From NCBI GenBank assembly GCA_019918135.1, contig WBZZ01003884.1, forward strand, positions 289,108-353,107: 64,000 bases of DNA, read 5' to 3'. This DNA comes from Paulinella micropora. Its lineage: Eukaryota > Cercozoa > Imbricatea > Euglyphida > Paulinellidae. Both the position numbers and the translations under genes were made by a program. Each line of letters starts with the position of its first letter. Positions within the stretch are counted from its first letter, which is position 1. The notes below the pieces were generated by a model. It worked only from the letters and a program-made list of their open reading frames with translations. It had not been told where the DNA came from and ran no database searches. Positions 27,258 through 36,482 of this stretch are shown here, in pieces.

Positions 27258-28559
27258 ATGACGTTTCACGAGCACGACACGGGGTTTGTGCCCGAGCTCA
27301 AACGGCTGGAGCTAAGCCCGGAGCTAGTGGACCTGCAGCACCGCCACAGAGCCCCGCAGCTCGTCCTGCTGCTACACCACCACGATCTGGCACAAGAACT
27401 GGCACGCCTCCACCAGAGCCTGCCGGACGGCTACCTGGCACTAACGAAAACAGGTGAAGGTCGCGTAGCGCCCACGTATCTGCCGGACCAAAGTTGGCAG
27501 GTTTGCCTCGGCGGCAGAGAGGCACCGATTGGAGACAGGTGCCTGGTCGTAATCCCCAGCAGCGGAAATCTGCAGGCCGACGTGAAATTGCTCTCCCGCC
27601 TGACCGCGGGCACCACGCTAGCCAATGTCACTACCGTGTTCGTGGCCCTCACCGGTCTGCCGCTGAGGTTTCAGGACTATTTACCACTAATTACGCAGGA
27701 ACGGAAACCCGCCCCGTGCTGGGAGAGCCACACGCTCCTGTTCACCGTGGTCAGCAGTGCCAGGGCGGACCAGAAAAGCAACCTGGCCAAGAACCTGAAA
27801 GCTCTGGCAGAGCAGGTACTCGAACCGGGCTTCAGGGATCTACCGGACGAGGTTTTCAGCGAGTTCCAGGAACGCGTGCAAACGGACTGGTACCACCAAC
27901 AGGACCAGGACGGTTCTGTTTGGACCGTCGTGGCCGCCAATGAAAAACTGTTTGTAGTGCGCTTTCCGCCCTACGGCTTCGCGCTGGTAGCCAACTGCGA
28001 TTTCGACCCCCCGGAGCCCGCGGCCGCCAGGGACTACAACAAGGCGTTGTGCCATTTTAACACGACGCTGTTCCAGAGGACCAGCAAGCGCCGCCGGGAT
28101 CTGTGGCAGAGGGAGAAACAGACACTGCTGCAAGCACCGGGCAAGAGGGATCGTGAACACTACGAGTTTTATTACATCGACAAAAAAGATCAGCCCGACC
28201 TGCCCCAAGCGCCCTACGGCAACAAGAATTATCTGGACGTCGGCGGTCTGGCCCACTGCGCGCTGACCAGCAGTGACAGCAAGGACTGGAACGCCAAGAT
28301 CGAGTGGCTGGACGTGCAATTCACACTAGTGCCCCAGAAACCAATCCAGAGGTTTGACCTGATCCTCTGTCACTACGACTGGGATGAACAGTACGTTCGG
28401 AGCAGGGGGATCCAGTGCCTAAAGCCAGACACCTTCCGGAACCAAGTCATGGCCAGGCAGGGCGCGGCCCGGCACATCAATGAACAAATCAGAGAGCTCA
28501 GGACCAAGAGCGTGACCAGAACGAGGGGCAAGCATAACGGGGGTAAGCAGAGGAGGTAG
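27258..28559 (+). CDS. hypothetical protein, 433 residues
   Basis: Starts at ATG 27258 after a pyrimidine tract and CTGACAG. The product is soluble-looking and rich in His, Gln and charged residues, with an alpha/beta middle (RCLVVIPSSGNLQADVKLL, TTVFVALTGLPLRF, ESHTLLFTVVSSARAD) and a strongly basic C-terminus (RTKSVTRTRGKHNGGKQRR) suggesting nucleic-acid binding or nuclear location. No catalytic motif or known domain is recognised. Base use matches the GC-rich genes around it. Confidence 0.6.
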   Translation: MTFHEHDTGFVPELKRLELSPELVDLQHRHRAPQLVLLLHHHDLAQELARLHQSLPDGYLALTKTGEGRVAPTYLPDQSWQVCLGGREAPIGDRCLVVIPSSGNLQADVKLLSRLTAGTTLANVTTVFVALTGLPLRFQDYLPLITQERKPAPCWESHTLLFTVVSSARADQKSNLAKNLKALAEQVLEPGFRDLPDEVFSEFQERVQTDWYHQQDQDGSVWTVVAANEKLFVVRFPPYGFALVANCDFDPPEPAAARDYNKALCHFNTTLFQRTSKRRRDLWQREKQTLLQAPGKRDREHYEFYYIDKKDQPDLPQAPYGNKNYLDVGGLAHCALTSSDSKDWNAKIEWLDVQFTLVPQKPIQRFDLILCHYDWDEQYVRSRGIQCLKPDTFRNQVMARQGAARHINEQIRELRTKSVTRTRGKHNGGKQRR

Positions 28560-28974
28560 GCTGCTGTCACCCAGAAAAGAAAAGCCTGGCTGACCCTCTG
28601 GTCCGGCCCCCCCCTCGGCTGTGCGCGGGGCAGCAGGTGTTGCACAGAGTCATTCTCTTCCCTCTCCACCTAAATCAACTCCCCACTGGCGGCTAAGACT
28701 CTGTCAACACCTTGAAAGTGCCCACCCGTCGTCTTTTCCCCTTTCTCTTTGCTCGGGGGGGAGCTGTCGGCCCCCCCCCTCCCCTCTCGACGTTCTTCTT
28801 GGCGCGTTCGGCCCCCCCCCCCTACTCCTTTCTCTCTCGACGTTCTTTGGTCTTGGCCCCCCCCCCCCTTGCCCAGGCCCTGACTACTAAAAAAAAAGCC
28901 TTCGGCACGCAATCTCGTGTTTTCTTTTTTTTCTGGTGGCTACTATTTTCTTTTTCTTGGGGCCGCAGAAAATT
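28560..28974. other. spacer with C runs and leader
   Basis: Three C homopolymers (near 28773, 28815 and 28858) with similar surrounding CTCTCGACGTTCTT sequence, repeated twice. It ends in a pyrimidine tract and GGGGCCGCAG, a splice-acceptor-like site, 6 nt before ATG 28975. Confidence 0.5.
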
Positions 28975-29313
28975 ATGGCCAGCTACGCCTCGCAGTTCAG
29001 GACCGGGGCGCTGGAAGTTTACGAGCCCACTCACACTCGCCACCCCCCTCCCGCCGTCGCGGCGCCCCAGGGACACCGGCCTGTTCTGACGGAGCCGATG
29101 CTGCAAGATTTGTTTGCCAGGCTGCAGGAGGTCTCTAACAACCTGCTGATGTTACGCCAGACTTTGCAAGAACTGCACCTGCCTGAAAATCTGTCCCAGC
29201 GGCTAAACACCCTAGAAGCCAAAGTCGCGAGCCTAGACAACCACCCGCTGGACCTACCCCCCACCAACGTTCATTCTGACTTTGCACACGCCAACAAGGC
29301 GCCGGGGGCCTGA
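28975..29313 (+). CDS. small coiled-coil protein
   Basis: 112 residues. A Pro-rich N-terminal half is followed by a heptad-like helix (LFARLQEVSNNLLMLRQTL, then NLSQRLNTLEAKVASL). No membrane segment is present. It resembles in size and style the coiled-coil protein at 45475-45735, but I cannot show homology. It might be a virion scaffold or adaptor; the function is unknown. The start was chosen because a splice-acceptor-like GCAG lies just upstream. Confidence 0.55.
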   Translation: MASYASQFRTGALEVYEPTHTRHPPPAVAAPQGHRPVLTEPMLQDLFARLQEVSNNLLMLRQTLQELHLPENLSQRLNTLEAKVASLDNHPLDLPPTNVHSDFAHANKAPGA

Positions 29314-29319
29314 CCGTGT

Positions 29320-29425
29320 TTCGACTGTTTGGCCGTACTCAAACCCGACCGTGTTCAGACTGTTTTTGCCGTACTCAAACTCGACCGTGTTCAGACTGTT
29401 TTTGCCGTACTCAAACTCGTTCAGT
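29320..29425. repeat. tandem repeat, about 42-bp unit, 2.5 copies
   Basis: Units read CCGTGTTCAGACTGTTTTTG followed by CCGTACTCAAACTCGA. They lie between convergent genes, immediately after the 29313 stop. Confidence 0.8.
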
Positions 29426-29448
29426 AAAAAAAAAATTATGACTCTTTT

Positions 29449-30654
29449 TTACTCTTGGGGGTAGGCCGCCAGGATTGTGTCCAAGATATGAGTAGTGTGT
29501 TCGACGGACCCCCGCACGTCGTGGTCGCTGACGGTCTCCTCTGGGGCGTAGATGTCATCGATCCCCCCGGCCGATTCCGTGATGGCCCACACAAACACCG
29601 ACGAGAAGCAGGTGGCCAGCACGGAGATGTAACCCTGCGTGGTGGGGATGAGCGCAAACGGCAAGTAGATAGTCCAGGCCCAGACCGAAGTGTAGGCAAA
29701 GATAGTCACGACGCGCGAGATCTCGGGCACATAGTGCCCCGACACCCGGCGCACGGACTGTTCCAGCTCCAACAGCAGCGACTCGAAGTAGGCGGCCGGA
29801 TTACCGGGCAGTTCGGACAATTCGAAACGCAACTGCGCCAGTTGTAGCTGCGCGCTAAACATCGCGGTCCGGATGCAGTTACTCCCGTTAAGCCTCGACA
29901 GTCCGGCTTCACAGGAGCACTGGCTGTGCACGCACTGCACGTCCGGCTGGCACGCCTGGACAGCGGGCCGGGCGTGGGGCCCGCACTGGCTGTGGGGCCG
30001 GGCGTGCAGATCCGAGATCCGGCCCTTCTCGCCGGCCCCGACGTGGATGTCCAGGATCCGCTTGAGGCGTTCAACCAGGCCCCGAACTTTAGGGGGCTCC
30101 GGCGCTTTGTGCTCTGCGGCCGGCGGTCCGGCAGTCTCGCCCGGGGCTGGTTTTTTCTTGTGCTTGGGTACCACCGTAGCGCTCTGCTCCGCTTTTCTGT
30201 CCAGCCGGTAGTGCAGAGCTAGGGCTAGGGACATCAACGCCTGGAGCAACATGTTGAACTCGCGGATGTTCTGGGTCCGGCGAGATTCGGCCCGGGCGTA
30301 CACCGAACTAGTAAAGAAAGTGACGGCCGTCAGGATGCTGCTCGGCACCGTCGGGCTGATGCCGGGTATGTGCAAATGTCCCCGCAGGTACAGCGACGTG
30401 AGTATGGCCGTGTAGATGCCCACGAAAGCAATGCGCGACAGTGACAGCGACACGGGGTTCCACCTGGCGAAGTACGCGAGCTCTTGCAGCCAGGTCCCGA
30501 ACCATTTGCCCAGCACCTCCCGGACGAAATTGAAGGTCGTCTGACCTCTCGGTAGTCTTGTGTCTGCAGTATCTACCGGATAATAACCTTTCTTCTTGGT
30601 AAACATAGTCTGTCTGCCGGTGCTTCGGGGACTGTCTTTAAAATTTGCGATCAT
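29449..30654 (-). CDS. bestrophin-like (UPF0187-type) membrane channel candidate
   Basis: 401 residues with four or more membrane segments: one pair in the first half (FVGIYTAILTSLYL and ILTAVTFFTSSVYARAESRR) plus a helical REFNMLLQALMSLALAL, and one pair near the end (VVTIFAYTSVWAWTIYLPFA and ISVLATCFSSVFVWAI). The last pair is followed by an acidic GGIDDIYAPEETVSDHD stretch. The order of segments and the closing acidic block resemble bestrophin-family anion channels, which bind Ca near such an acidic cluster. An insert of about 90 residues (155-245), Pro/Lys-rich and then Cys-rich (CQPDVQCVHSQCSC), is unusual. Could instead be an unrelated four-pass protein. Confidence 0.45.
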   Translation of the reverse strand: MIANFKDSPRSTGRQTMFTKKKGYYPVDTADTRLPRGQTTFNFVREVLGKWFGTWLQELAYFARWNPVSLSLSRIAFVGIYTAILTSLYLRGHLHIPGISPTVPSSILTAVTFFTSSVYARAESRRTQNIREFNMLLQALMSLALALHYRLDRKAEQSATVVPKHKKKPAPGETAGPPAAEHKAPEPPKVRGLVERLKRILDIHVGAGEKGRISDLHARPHSQCGPHARPAVQACQPDVQCVHSQCSCEAGLSRLNGSNCIRTAMFSAQLQLAQLRFELSELPGNPAAYFESLLLELEQSVRRVSGHYVPEISRVVTIFAYTSVWAWTIYLPFALIPTTQGYISVLATCFSSVFVWAITESAGGIDDIYAPEETVSDHDVRGSVEHTTHILDTILAAYPQE

Positions 30655-30912
30655 TTATCCTGCCAGCCGCTTTAGTTTTTTTTTATTGGGTCACAATTAG
30701 GGCCCTGGTTTCTTTTTTTGTGGTTTAGTTCTCTCGAACCTCTCTCTCCCTCCCGTTTGTTTGTTCTCGGCTGGAAAAACCTCCTGGCTCTTCGGCACAC
30801 CATGTCTTTCCCCCCGGTCCTCTAGCCCCCCCCTTCGCACGCCTTTGCTGCCGCCTACTTTTTTTGTCCCGTGGTGAAAGAATGAGAGCAGGGAGGAAGG
30901 TCCTGGCGTATG

Positions 30913-32046
30913 TCAAGTTTCCACTGCTTGGACCAACGCTTCTCCCAGCAGGCCCAACGTTTGCAGGATCAGCCCCAGCCGCCGGATGGTCGTAGTGTCT
31001 CCCGCGCGCTCCTCCAGCTCCCTGACACTCTCTACCAGTGATGGCGACGGAGTTGGCAGGCAGCGGCGCTTGCGTGGGGTTGGCGGCGCTGGTGCGGACG
31101 TGCGTGACCTGCGCGCCGGTTGCCTGGTTGGCACAGGTGGTACGGTCGTGCGTGGCCCGCGTGCCGGTTGCACTGTTGGCACAGGCGATACGGGCGTGCG
31201 TGGCCCGCGTGCCGGTTGCGTGGTTGGCACAGGTGGCACGGTCGTGCGTGACCTGCGTGCCGGTTGCACTGTTGGCACAGGCGGTACGGGCGTGCGAGAT
31301 TTGCGTGCCGGTTGCGTGGTTGGCACGGGCGGTACGGGCGTGCGAGATTTGCGTGCCGGTTGCGTGGTTGGCACGGGCGGTACGGACGTGCGAGATTCGC
31401 GTGCCGGTTGCGTGGTCGCCGAGGGTGGGTTGAACTTACGCGCGCACAGGTTGCCAATAAAGAAGACACGCCCGCTGGGTACATGTTCGAGCACGGATAG
31501 ATCACTGATGCTCTCGCCGCAGAGGCAATGGCTCCGGTGCGAAGCCGCCCCGCGCAGGCACGCGGGCCTAGCGCCATTGTCCGGCAGGCAGCCGTGCGCA
31601 GAGTTGTCTTCTTCCTCTTCCTCCGGCTCTTCTTCTTCTTCGTTCTCTGATTCTTCTTCGTTCTCTGATTCTCCACCCTCTGGCTCTTCTTCTTCGTCAT
31701 CCTCTTCTTCTTCTTCGCTGTGTTCGATGTACTCGCCGCCGTCCCTCTGGTTTTCGCAGTAGGGCAGATTACACTCCACCGCGGCCTCGCACCAGGCCAC
31801 CACGCGCTTTTCTCGCTTGTCGAGCAGGCGGAACTGCTGGTGGTCGGCAATCTCGTCGCCCACCAGTGCGGCCAGCACTAGGTCCAGCGGGTACGTGTGG
31901 CTGCTGTGCGCTTCCCACAGCGGCACGACATTGGTACGCAGCTCCTCGCACGGCGGCCTGACCTTGGCACGCCCGCCGCACGGCTTCTTCTTCTTCTGCT
32001 GCTGGGGTTCGCGCTTGGCGAGAGCTCGGCCCGACCTCGTGCGCAT
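30913..32046 (-). CDS. acidic protein with CxCG domain and 16-residue tandem repeats
   Basis: 377 residues. In order: a basic N-terminus (KKKKPCGGRAK), a short folded part with Cys (CEAAVECNLPYCE), a long Glu-rich stretch (about 108-148), a small metal-binding-type domain with HCLCGES, VPSGRVFFIGNLCARKF (about 171-204), six full 16-residue repeats (TTQPARKSRTPVPPVP type), a basic patch and a C-terminal helix. The CxCG...IGNxCxxxF pattern recurs in proteins of large DNA viruses and phages and is probably a Zn knuckle. The Arg/Pro repeats and basic ends suggest a nuclear or nucleic-acid role. Ends just after the 32345 methyltransferase-like gene's divergent spacer. Confidence 0.6.
   Translation of the reverse strand: MRTRSGRALAKREPQQQKKKKPCGGRAKVRPPCEELRTNVVPLWEAHSSHTYPLDLVLAALVGDEIADHQQFRLLDKREKRVVAWCEAAVECNLPYCENQRDGGEYIEHSEEEEEDDEEEEPEGGESENEEESENEEEEEPEEEEEDNSAHGCLPDNGARPACLRGAASHRSHCLCGESISDLSVLEHVPSGRVFFIGNLCARKFNPPSATTQPARESRTSVPPVPTTQPARKSRTPVPPVPTTQPARKSRTPVPPVPTVQPARRSRTTVPPVPTTQPARGPRTPVSPVPTVQPARGPRTTVPPVPTRQPARRSRTSAPAPPTPRKRRCLPTPSPSLVESVRELEERAGDTTTIRRLGLILQTLGLLGEALVQAVET
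31118..31420. repeat. 48-bp coding tandem repeat, six copies plus partial
   Basis: Perfect 48-nt period starting GGTTGCGTGGTTGGCAC, with few substitutions. It encodes the 16-residue Pro/Arg repeats of the 30913-32046 protein on the minus strand. Confidence 0.9.
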
Positions 32047-32345
32047 CTTTCACACCTCACAACTGATCTGCCCCCCCAATCAATGGCCTGCAGCTGGCTG
32101 CCCCCCTTTTGTGCACGGCCGGCCTAAATGTCTGCTCCTCACGTCTAGTCTAGGCCCGCCCCCCCCCCCCTTCCGGCCGGTTCGGCCAGCCAACCGCGCA
32201 CACGTTCACCCGTGCCGCAAAGTCCGGGCCCTCCATTCTACTGACTGCCGGGGAGGGGGGGGGCCAAGCCGTAGGCACGGGGAAGGGAGGCGGGGCGGGG
32301 CGTAAATGCACACAAACCAAAAACCAGCCAGCGTTTTTTGTCTCG

Positions 32346-33539
32346 ATGCTAACCAAACGACCAGCCTCCGTGAAAGTGCACACCAGATTGTCGCACAAGT
32401 CAAGGGAGAAAGGTGCACAGCAACACGCGCACAAGCCGCAGGCGCACGGGTTCCACGTGCGCGAGCTGCGCGATGGCCCGCCCGGCAGCCCTACTCTGCT
32501 GGTGTCCTACTGGCCCACCGAGTACGAGTCGCGCGCAACAGCAGTCTGCGAGGCCCGCAAGGGCGGCGGCTCGGTCGAAGCGGGCGCGCGCGTGCAGTGG
32601 CACGACGAGGCCTTACCTAGTGACAGCCGCGCCGCGTGGTTCCTGGCGTGGGAACTGACCAATGGCGCGGGGCTGATCTCGCGGGCGGTCCTGGACGGCA
32701 GGCTCAAGAGGGCCAGGTATCACGCGCCCGAGTATAAGCTGGGCAAGCGCACCAGAGAGATCGAAGGGGTGTTGTGGGCCGAGGTTGTCTACTGTGGCGC
32801 GGACGGCTGGCGCGGCAGGAGCCAGTACGCGCCCGTGCCGCTGTTCGACACAGAACTACAAGCGTCCGCGAAGGATCTCGACGGGCGGAGCCACGCCAGG
32901 CCCCGTGCTCTGGACACTTTCAACGACCTGAGGGACCCCCAGTTCAAGGAGCTCTGCAACGCCGATCTTGCCCGCCACGCCCAGACGTTAGGAGAGACGC
33001 GGTCCGGCGGGCTGCGGGCGCTGGTGCTGGACGGGCACAACGGGGCGAGCTGCCGCGCGCTGCGGGCGGCCGGGCTGGCCAGCCGTTCGGCCGTGTCCAT
33101 CGACGTGCCCAACTTCTGCGCGGACGTGTGCGACGCGCTCGAGCGGCAACGACTGCCCGGCGTCCAGGTGCACCGGCGGTCCCTGCAACAGCTGCTGGAG
33201 ACTACCGACAGGCAAAAGCGGTGGGACGTGGTGTACCTGGACTTCTGCGACATGCTGACCAGCAACCTGCGCGGCCTGCGCCTGCTCATGCCACTACTAG
33301 ACGAGAGGCCCGGCACGCTGCTGGCCGTGACGCTGTTCTGCGGGCGCGGCGCGTTGGAGAGGCTGACGTACTACGCGGGCGACTCAGAAACAACGCGGGC
33401 CGTGTACGGTGCGGAGCTCGCGGCCCTGCTCGTCCGGGAGGGCTGGCGGGCGTCCCTGCTCGACTACCGGCCGTCGGGGAACATGTGCTTCTGGCTTTTC
33501 CGCGTGTACGGCCGCGCAAACGTCTTGTCGAGCGAGTGA
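32346..33539 (+). CDS. SAM-dependent methyltransferase-like protein
   Basis: 397 residues. The C-terminal half looks like a Rossmann methyltransferase: glycine-containing motif I (ALVLDGHNGASCRALRAAG, about 224-242), an acidic strand end (AVSIDVPNF), and WDVVYLDFCDM (about 296-306) as motif IV, followed by TLLAVTLFCGRG and a final SGNMCFWLFRVYG strand. Motif I is atypical (DGHNG), so substrate and activity are uncertain. The N-terminal 190 residues are basic at first and then beta-rich (PTLLVSYWPTEYES, WFLAWELTNG) without a recognised domain. Could act on RNA caps, RNA or protein; cannot be told. AATAAA follows at 33588. Confidence 0.55.
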   Translation: MLTKRPASVKVHTRLSHKSREKGAQQHAHKPQAHGFHVRELRDGPPGSPTLLVSYWPTEYESRATAVCEARKGGGSVEAGARVQWHDEALPSDSRAAWFLAWELTNGAGLISRAVLDGRLKRARYHAPEYKLGKRTREIEGVLWAEVVYCGADGWRGRSQYAPVPLFDTELQASAKDLDGRSHARPRALDTFNDLRDPQFKELCNADLARHAQTLGETRSGGLRALVLDGHNGASCRALRAAGLASRSAVSIDVPNFCADVCDALERQRLPGVQVHRRSLQQLLETTDRQKRWDVVYLDFCDMLTSNLRGLRLLMPLLDERPGTLLAVTLFCGRGALERLTYYAGDSETTRAVYGAELAALLVREGWRASLLDYRPSGNMCFWLFRVYGRANVLSSE

Positions 33540-33587
33540 ACAGAACAAATGGGGAGGGGGGAAAGGTTACCGCAAGAGAAATTGTTT

Positions 33588-33593
33588 AATAAA
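33588..33593 (+). terminator. AATAAA polyadenylation signal
   Basis: Lies about 49 nt after the methyltransferase-like stop codon. Confidence 0.5.
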
Positions 33594-33668
33594 AGTTTTT
33601 TGCTTAATTCCTGTTGCTTGAGTAAATCTCTTTGTCTAAGAAATCTGTTCCGAACGCTAGAGGAGAAA

Positions 33669-33818
33669 ATGGAAGAATGGCGGTAGGTACAGCAACCGCC
33701 CGCGCTCTTCCGCTGTTGGCATATGGCGCAGGGCTATCGCGGACCCAAGCAGCAGCCAGGCGTCGTCCGGCCTGTACACGTTGTGCTTTTCGCCCTCTAC
33801 GGCCAGCACGGCGGAGTG
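33669..33818 (-). pseudogene. C-terminal fragment of the papain-like-signature family
   Basis: On the minus strand it encodes about 50 codons with DDAWLLLGSAIALRHM and RGRLLYL, matching DAWLLLGSALALRFL and RRILYL at the end of the 33926-36217 protein. A TAA stop sits directly upstream in frame and there is no ATG, so it is a remnant of a tandem duplicate. Confidence 0.8.
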
Positions 33819-33925
33819 TTAGGATTTAGGAACCTTTTGCTGAATAAAACCTTTTCCTTTACTGGTATTTCTCTGGACCGTTTGTTGCAAGTATTGAATA
33901 GTTCAGGCCCTAGCTCTCTCGCAGC

Positions 33926-36217
33926 TTAGTTTGCTTGATATCTCAAGTAAAGAATCCGCCTACGCTCGTAGGGTTCCGCCAGAAAGCGCAGAGCTAGCGC
34001 GGAACCAAGCAAAAGCCAGGCGTCGCCGTAGTAATCACAGTTTGGTACTCTGCCGGCTATGGCCAGCCTGGCCGCGATTAGGACTGCGTGCGCCGTGCAC
34101 GACCCTTCGGATGGCTGGACTCTAGCGAGCGACGACTTCATCCGCACTTGGAATTCAAGTGTACTGGCGGTGAAGCCCAGCACGGACGACAGACCGCTAA
34201 CGGTTCTCAGTTTTTCCTGTAGCTTGGCCACTGCTGCGCAGTTTAGAACCGTGTTAGCATTAGAGTCGCACAGGACTAGCCCACCTGCCTTGCCCTTGTA
34301 CAAAACGAACAGGTGGTCCAGCATGCCGCACAAAAAGATATCGGCGCCCGCCGAAAGTTGGCGTGCCTCCCGCTCACTTATGTTGTGCCCGCCGACGCAA
34401 TACACACTTTTTACGTCGGAATCCAGCTCAAGCACTACGGGGCAAAGCCGACGCACAAACGTAAAGCTCGGTTCCAGCTCGTGTAGCAGGGCCATGGCGG
34501 TTAGGAGCCGTGCCACGGCGGTAGAGACAGTAAGTGTCGACGCGCCGCAGAAGCCTTGCTGGTTGTAGAAAAAGTAGCGGTAGTTGCGCCAGGTTTCGTA
34601 ATCACAAACCTGCACCATGGGGTTCAGCCGGGCGTCTATTAAGCACAACGCCCCTACCAACAAGCCCCGCAGCATGAGCAAGTGCCGCTGCTCGTCTTTT
34701 GCGCGCGTCGGTTCGAATTCTTTGTCCCAGCCGATCTGCCAACCGTGTGCTAACAGGCTCGGAAACGGGCGGGGCTCTTGGTATTTGTACGGGGGTGCGC
34801 GATGGCACACGGCGGCGGGTGCCGCCTGTTTGATTAGCTGTGTGATTGGTCCGCACCACCTGGCTAGCACAGAGCGGAATTTGTTTAGGTCCTCGTCGTT
34901 TCCGGGCATAGCGGCCACGTAGCCCAACCGATCTCCCACTAATTCCAGCTGCATGGGCTGTAGCGCCCATTCCTTGCATTCGAATTCAACCTCGCCGCTG
35001 GTCGGTGCCGCTGTTTGGGGATCGCGTTCGATGACTGTCTGTGCAGAGAACAGTAGCCGCGGAGCTCTGGGCAGCAGGCGCCTGACGTGCGGGTTTTGCA
35101 GCCCGGGCCCGCAGAAGAAAAAAGATCTGCGCGTTTCCTGTGCTATTAACTCTACGCTGACGCGCAAATTATCCAGGGCCGGCGGCCAGGACCTGAGACA
35201 AGCTTGATAATCGCTGAGTGTTGTCCTGTGTTTGTTTTCTCGGATACCCTCGGCCCACCGGGTGATCAAGTCGTGCTCGCTAACTCCGTCGGTCACCCTC
35301 CCGGCCGGGGAGTTTAGGCACCTAGGATCTTCGGGTCTTGTCGCCTCGACCTCAACCTTCCACTGGCGTGCCAGCGTTAGGGCTAGGCTGTAGACCCACA
35401 TGCACCAGGAGCCGTACCTATCGTTGGCCCGAGACCCGAACAAGTTCTGCATGGGCTCCTCCGTGCTGCGGAAAGGTCCCACAAACTCTGTGCACAAGGC
35501 CAGGGCCGACGTACAAATGGCCAAGCGCTGCTTATGTTCGTCCGGCCGCCAATCGCGCAGAACACATAATTCGTACAGCAGCTCGCCCGCTTTTAGCACG
35601 CTAGGTGCGGCCGGGCCAAGCAAAAAAATCTCTAGCTGCGCTGCGTACATCTTTCTACAACAATCTTTCTTTAGCGCGGATTCACTGCACAAGATCCTGT
35701 ACAGTTCTCTTTCCGCTCCGTTAGAAGCCGCGGTCAATCGCAGGGAGTACAGGCAACGACGTACGTCACGGCGAAGGTCCGGCGCATGCCAGCTGGTGGC
35801 TAGCCCGGTGCTTAGTTTGTCTGCGAGCGGCGCCGCCGTTGTCTGGTCAAGAAGGCCCTTCTTAATTCCGGTCGCCAAGGCTTGCAGGTCCGGTGTGCAT
35901 GTGGTTAACGAGGAGGAGATTAGCAGTCTCTGACGATTCTTTGCTGACTCCGACGGCAGGCTTTGCTGTCTGGGTTTTTGGCGTGGAAGTTTCTCAGCGG
36001 GGCTCGGTGCCGGTTCACAAGTGGCACAGGCAGCACTGTTGGCGGGCCATAACTCTGTTCTGGGCGGAGGTGGTAGATCTACACGAAAAGTAACAAGGGG
36101 CTCTGAGCTGTGTTGTAGATAATCTCGTACGCACCGCAATAACTGCTCGAAGCCTTCGTAAGGCTTAATCTCTACAATTGTTTCTTCTGGTTCTTGTTGG
36201 AACAGAGTTTCTGGCAT
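33926..36217 (-). CDS. paralogous large protein with papain-like protease signature (copy 3, triad-like residues intact)
   Basis: 763 residues from ATG 36217; a longer frame to 36490 runs into the repeat element and is less likely. It shares the order of blocks with copies 1 and 2 (LLAHGWQIGWDKEF, FFYNQQGF, DAWLLLGSALALRF). The C-terminal region has His in LDHLFVLYKGK, Asp in GGLVLCDSNAN and Cys in EGSCTAHAVLIAARL. H-D-C in this order and spacing (about 12 and then 70-75 residues) resembles Ulp1/adenain clan CE cysteine proteases such as those that deconjugate SUMO or mature virions. A Gln for the oxyanion hole is not identified. The N-terminal 450 residues are unique. A C-terminal fragment of another copy lies at 33669-33818. 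Confidence 0.6.
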   Translation of the reverse strand: MPETLFQQEPEETIVEIKPYEGFEQLLRCVRDYLQHSSEPLVTFRVDLPPPPRTELWPANSAACATCEPAPSPAEKLPRQKPRQQSLPSESAKNRQRLLISSSLTTCTPDLQALATGIKKGLLDQTTAAPLADKLSTGLATSWHAPDLRRDVRRCLYSLRLTAASNGAERELYRILCSESALKKDCCRKMYAAQLEIFLLGPAAPSVLKAGELLYELCVLRDWRPDEHKQRLAICTSALALCTEFVGPFRSTEEPMQNLFGSRANDRYGSWCMWVYSLALTLARQWKVEVEATRPEDPRCLNSPAGRVTDGVSEHDLITRWAEGIRENKHRTTLSDYQACLRSWPPALDNLRVSVELIAQETRRSFFFCGPGLQNPHVRRLLPRAPRLLFSAQTVIERDPQTAAPTSGEVEFECKEWALQPMQLELVGDRLGYVAAMPGNDEDLNKFRSVLARWCGPITQLIKQAAPAAVCHRAPPYKYQEPRPFPSLLAHGWQIGWDKEFEPTRAKDEQRHLLMLRGLLVGALCLIDARLNPMVQVCDYETWRNYRYFFYNQQGFCGASTLTVSTAVARLLTAMALLHELEPSFTFVRRLCPVVLELDSDVKSVYCVGGHNISEREARQLSAGADIFLCGMLDHLFVLYKGKAGGLVLCDSNANTVLNCAAVAKLQEKLRTVSGLSSVLGFTASTLEFQVRMKSSLARVQPSEGSCTAHAVLIAARLAIAGRVPNCDYYGDAWLLLGSALALRFLAEPYERRRILYLRYQAN

Positions 36218-36482
36218 TTTGTCTTTGTAGTATTTGCTGTCGCCTTTTCTTCTGCTGCAGCTTTGCTCTTTTTGGCAGTGTGATTTAAAAAAGAGGAAAA
36301 AGAAATGCCGGGGGCTGTCAGCTCTCCGCCGCAAATTGCGGCACGCAACAGAAATCTTCTTGGGCGCAATGGTCGGCACATTTGTAGCCACAGAAAATTT
36401 CAGGGGAAAAGGGGAAGAAGCCGCGAAATACGGCGAGGGTTGTTCCGCCTCGATTGTCCGCCGTGCCGGACAAATGAAAAAG
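36218..36482. other. spacer with inverted-repeat flank
   Basis: CCGCAAATTGCGGCACGCAAC near 36330 is like the flanks of elements 1-4. No gene was seen. Confidence 0.5.

Noticed and set aside
31032-31850. A 272-residue minus-strand frame over the acidic protein
   Set aside because: Alternative frame of the 48-bp repeats; the chosen frame has the CxCG domain.
36308-36360. Eighth inverted repeat near 36330
   Set aside because: Only flank-like sequence without a matching second arm.
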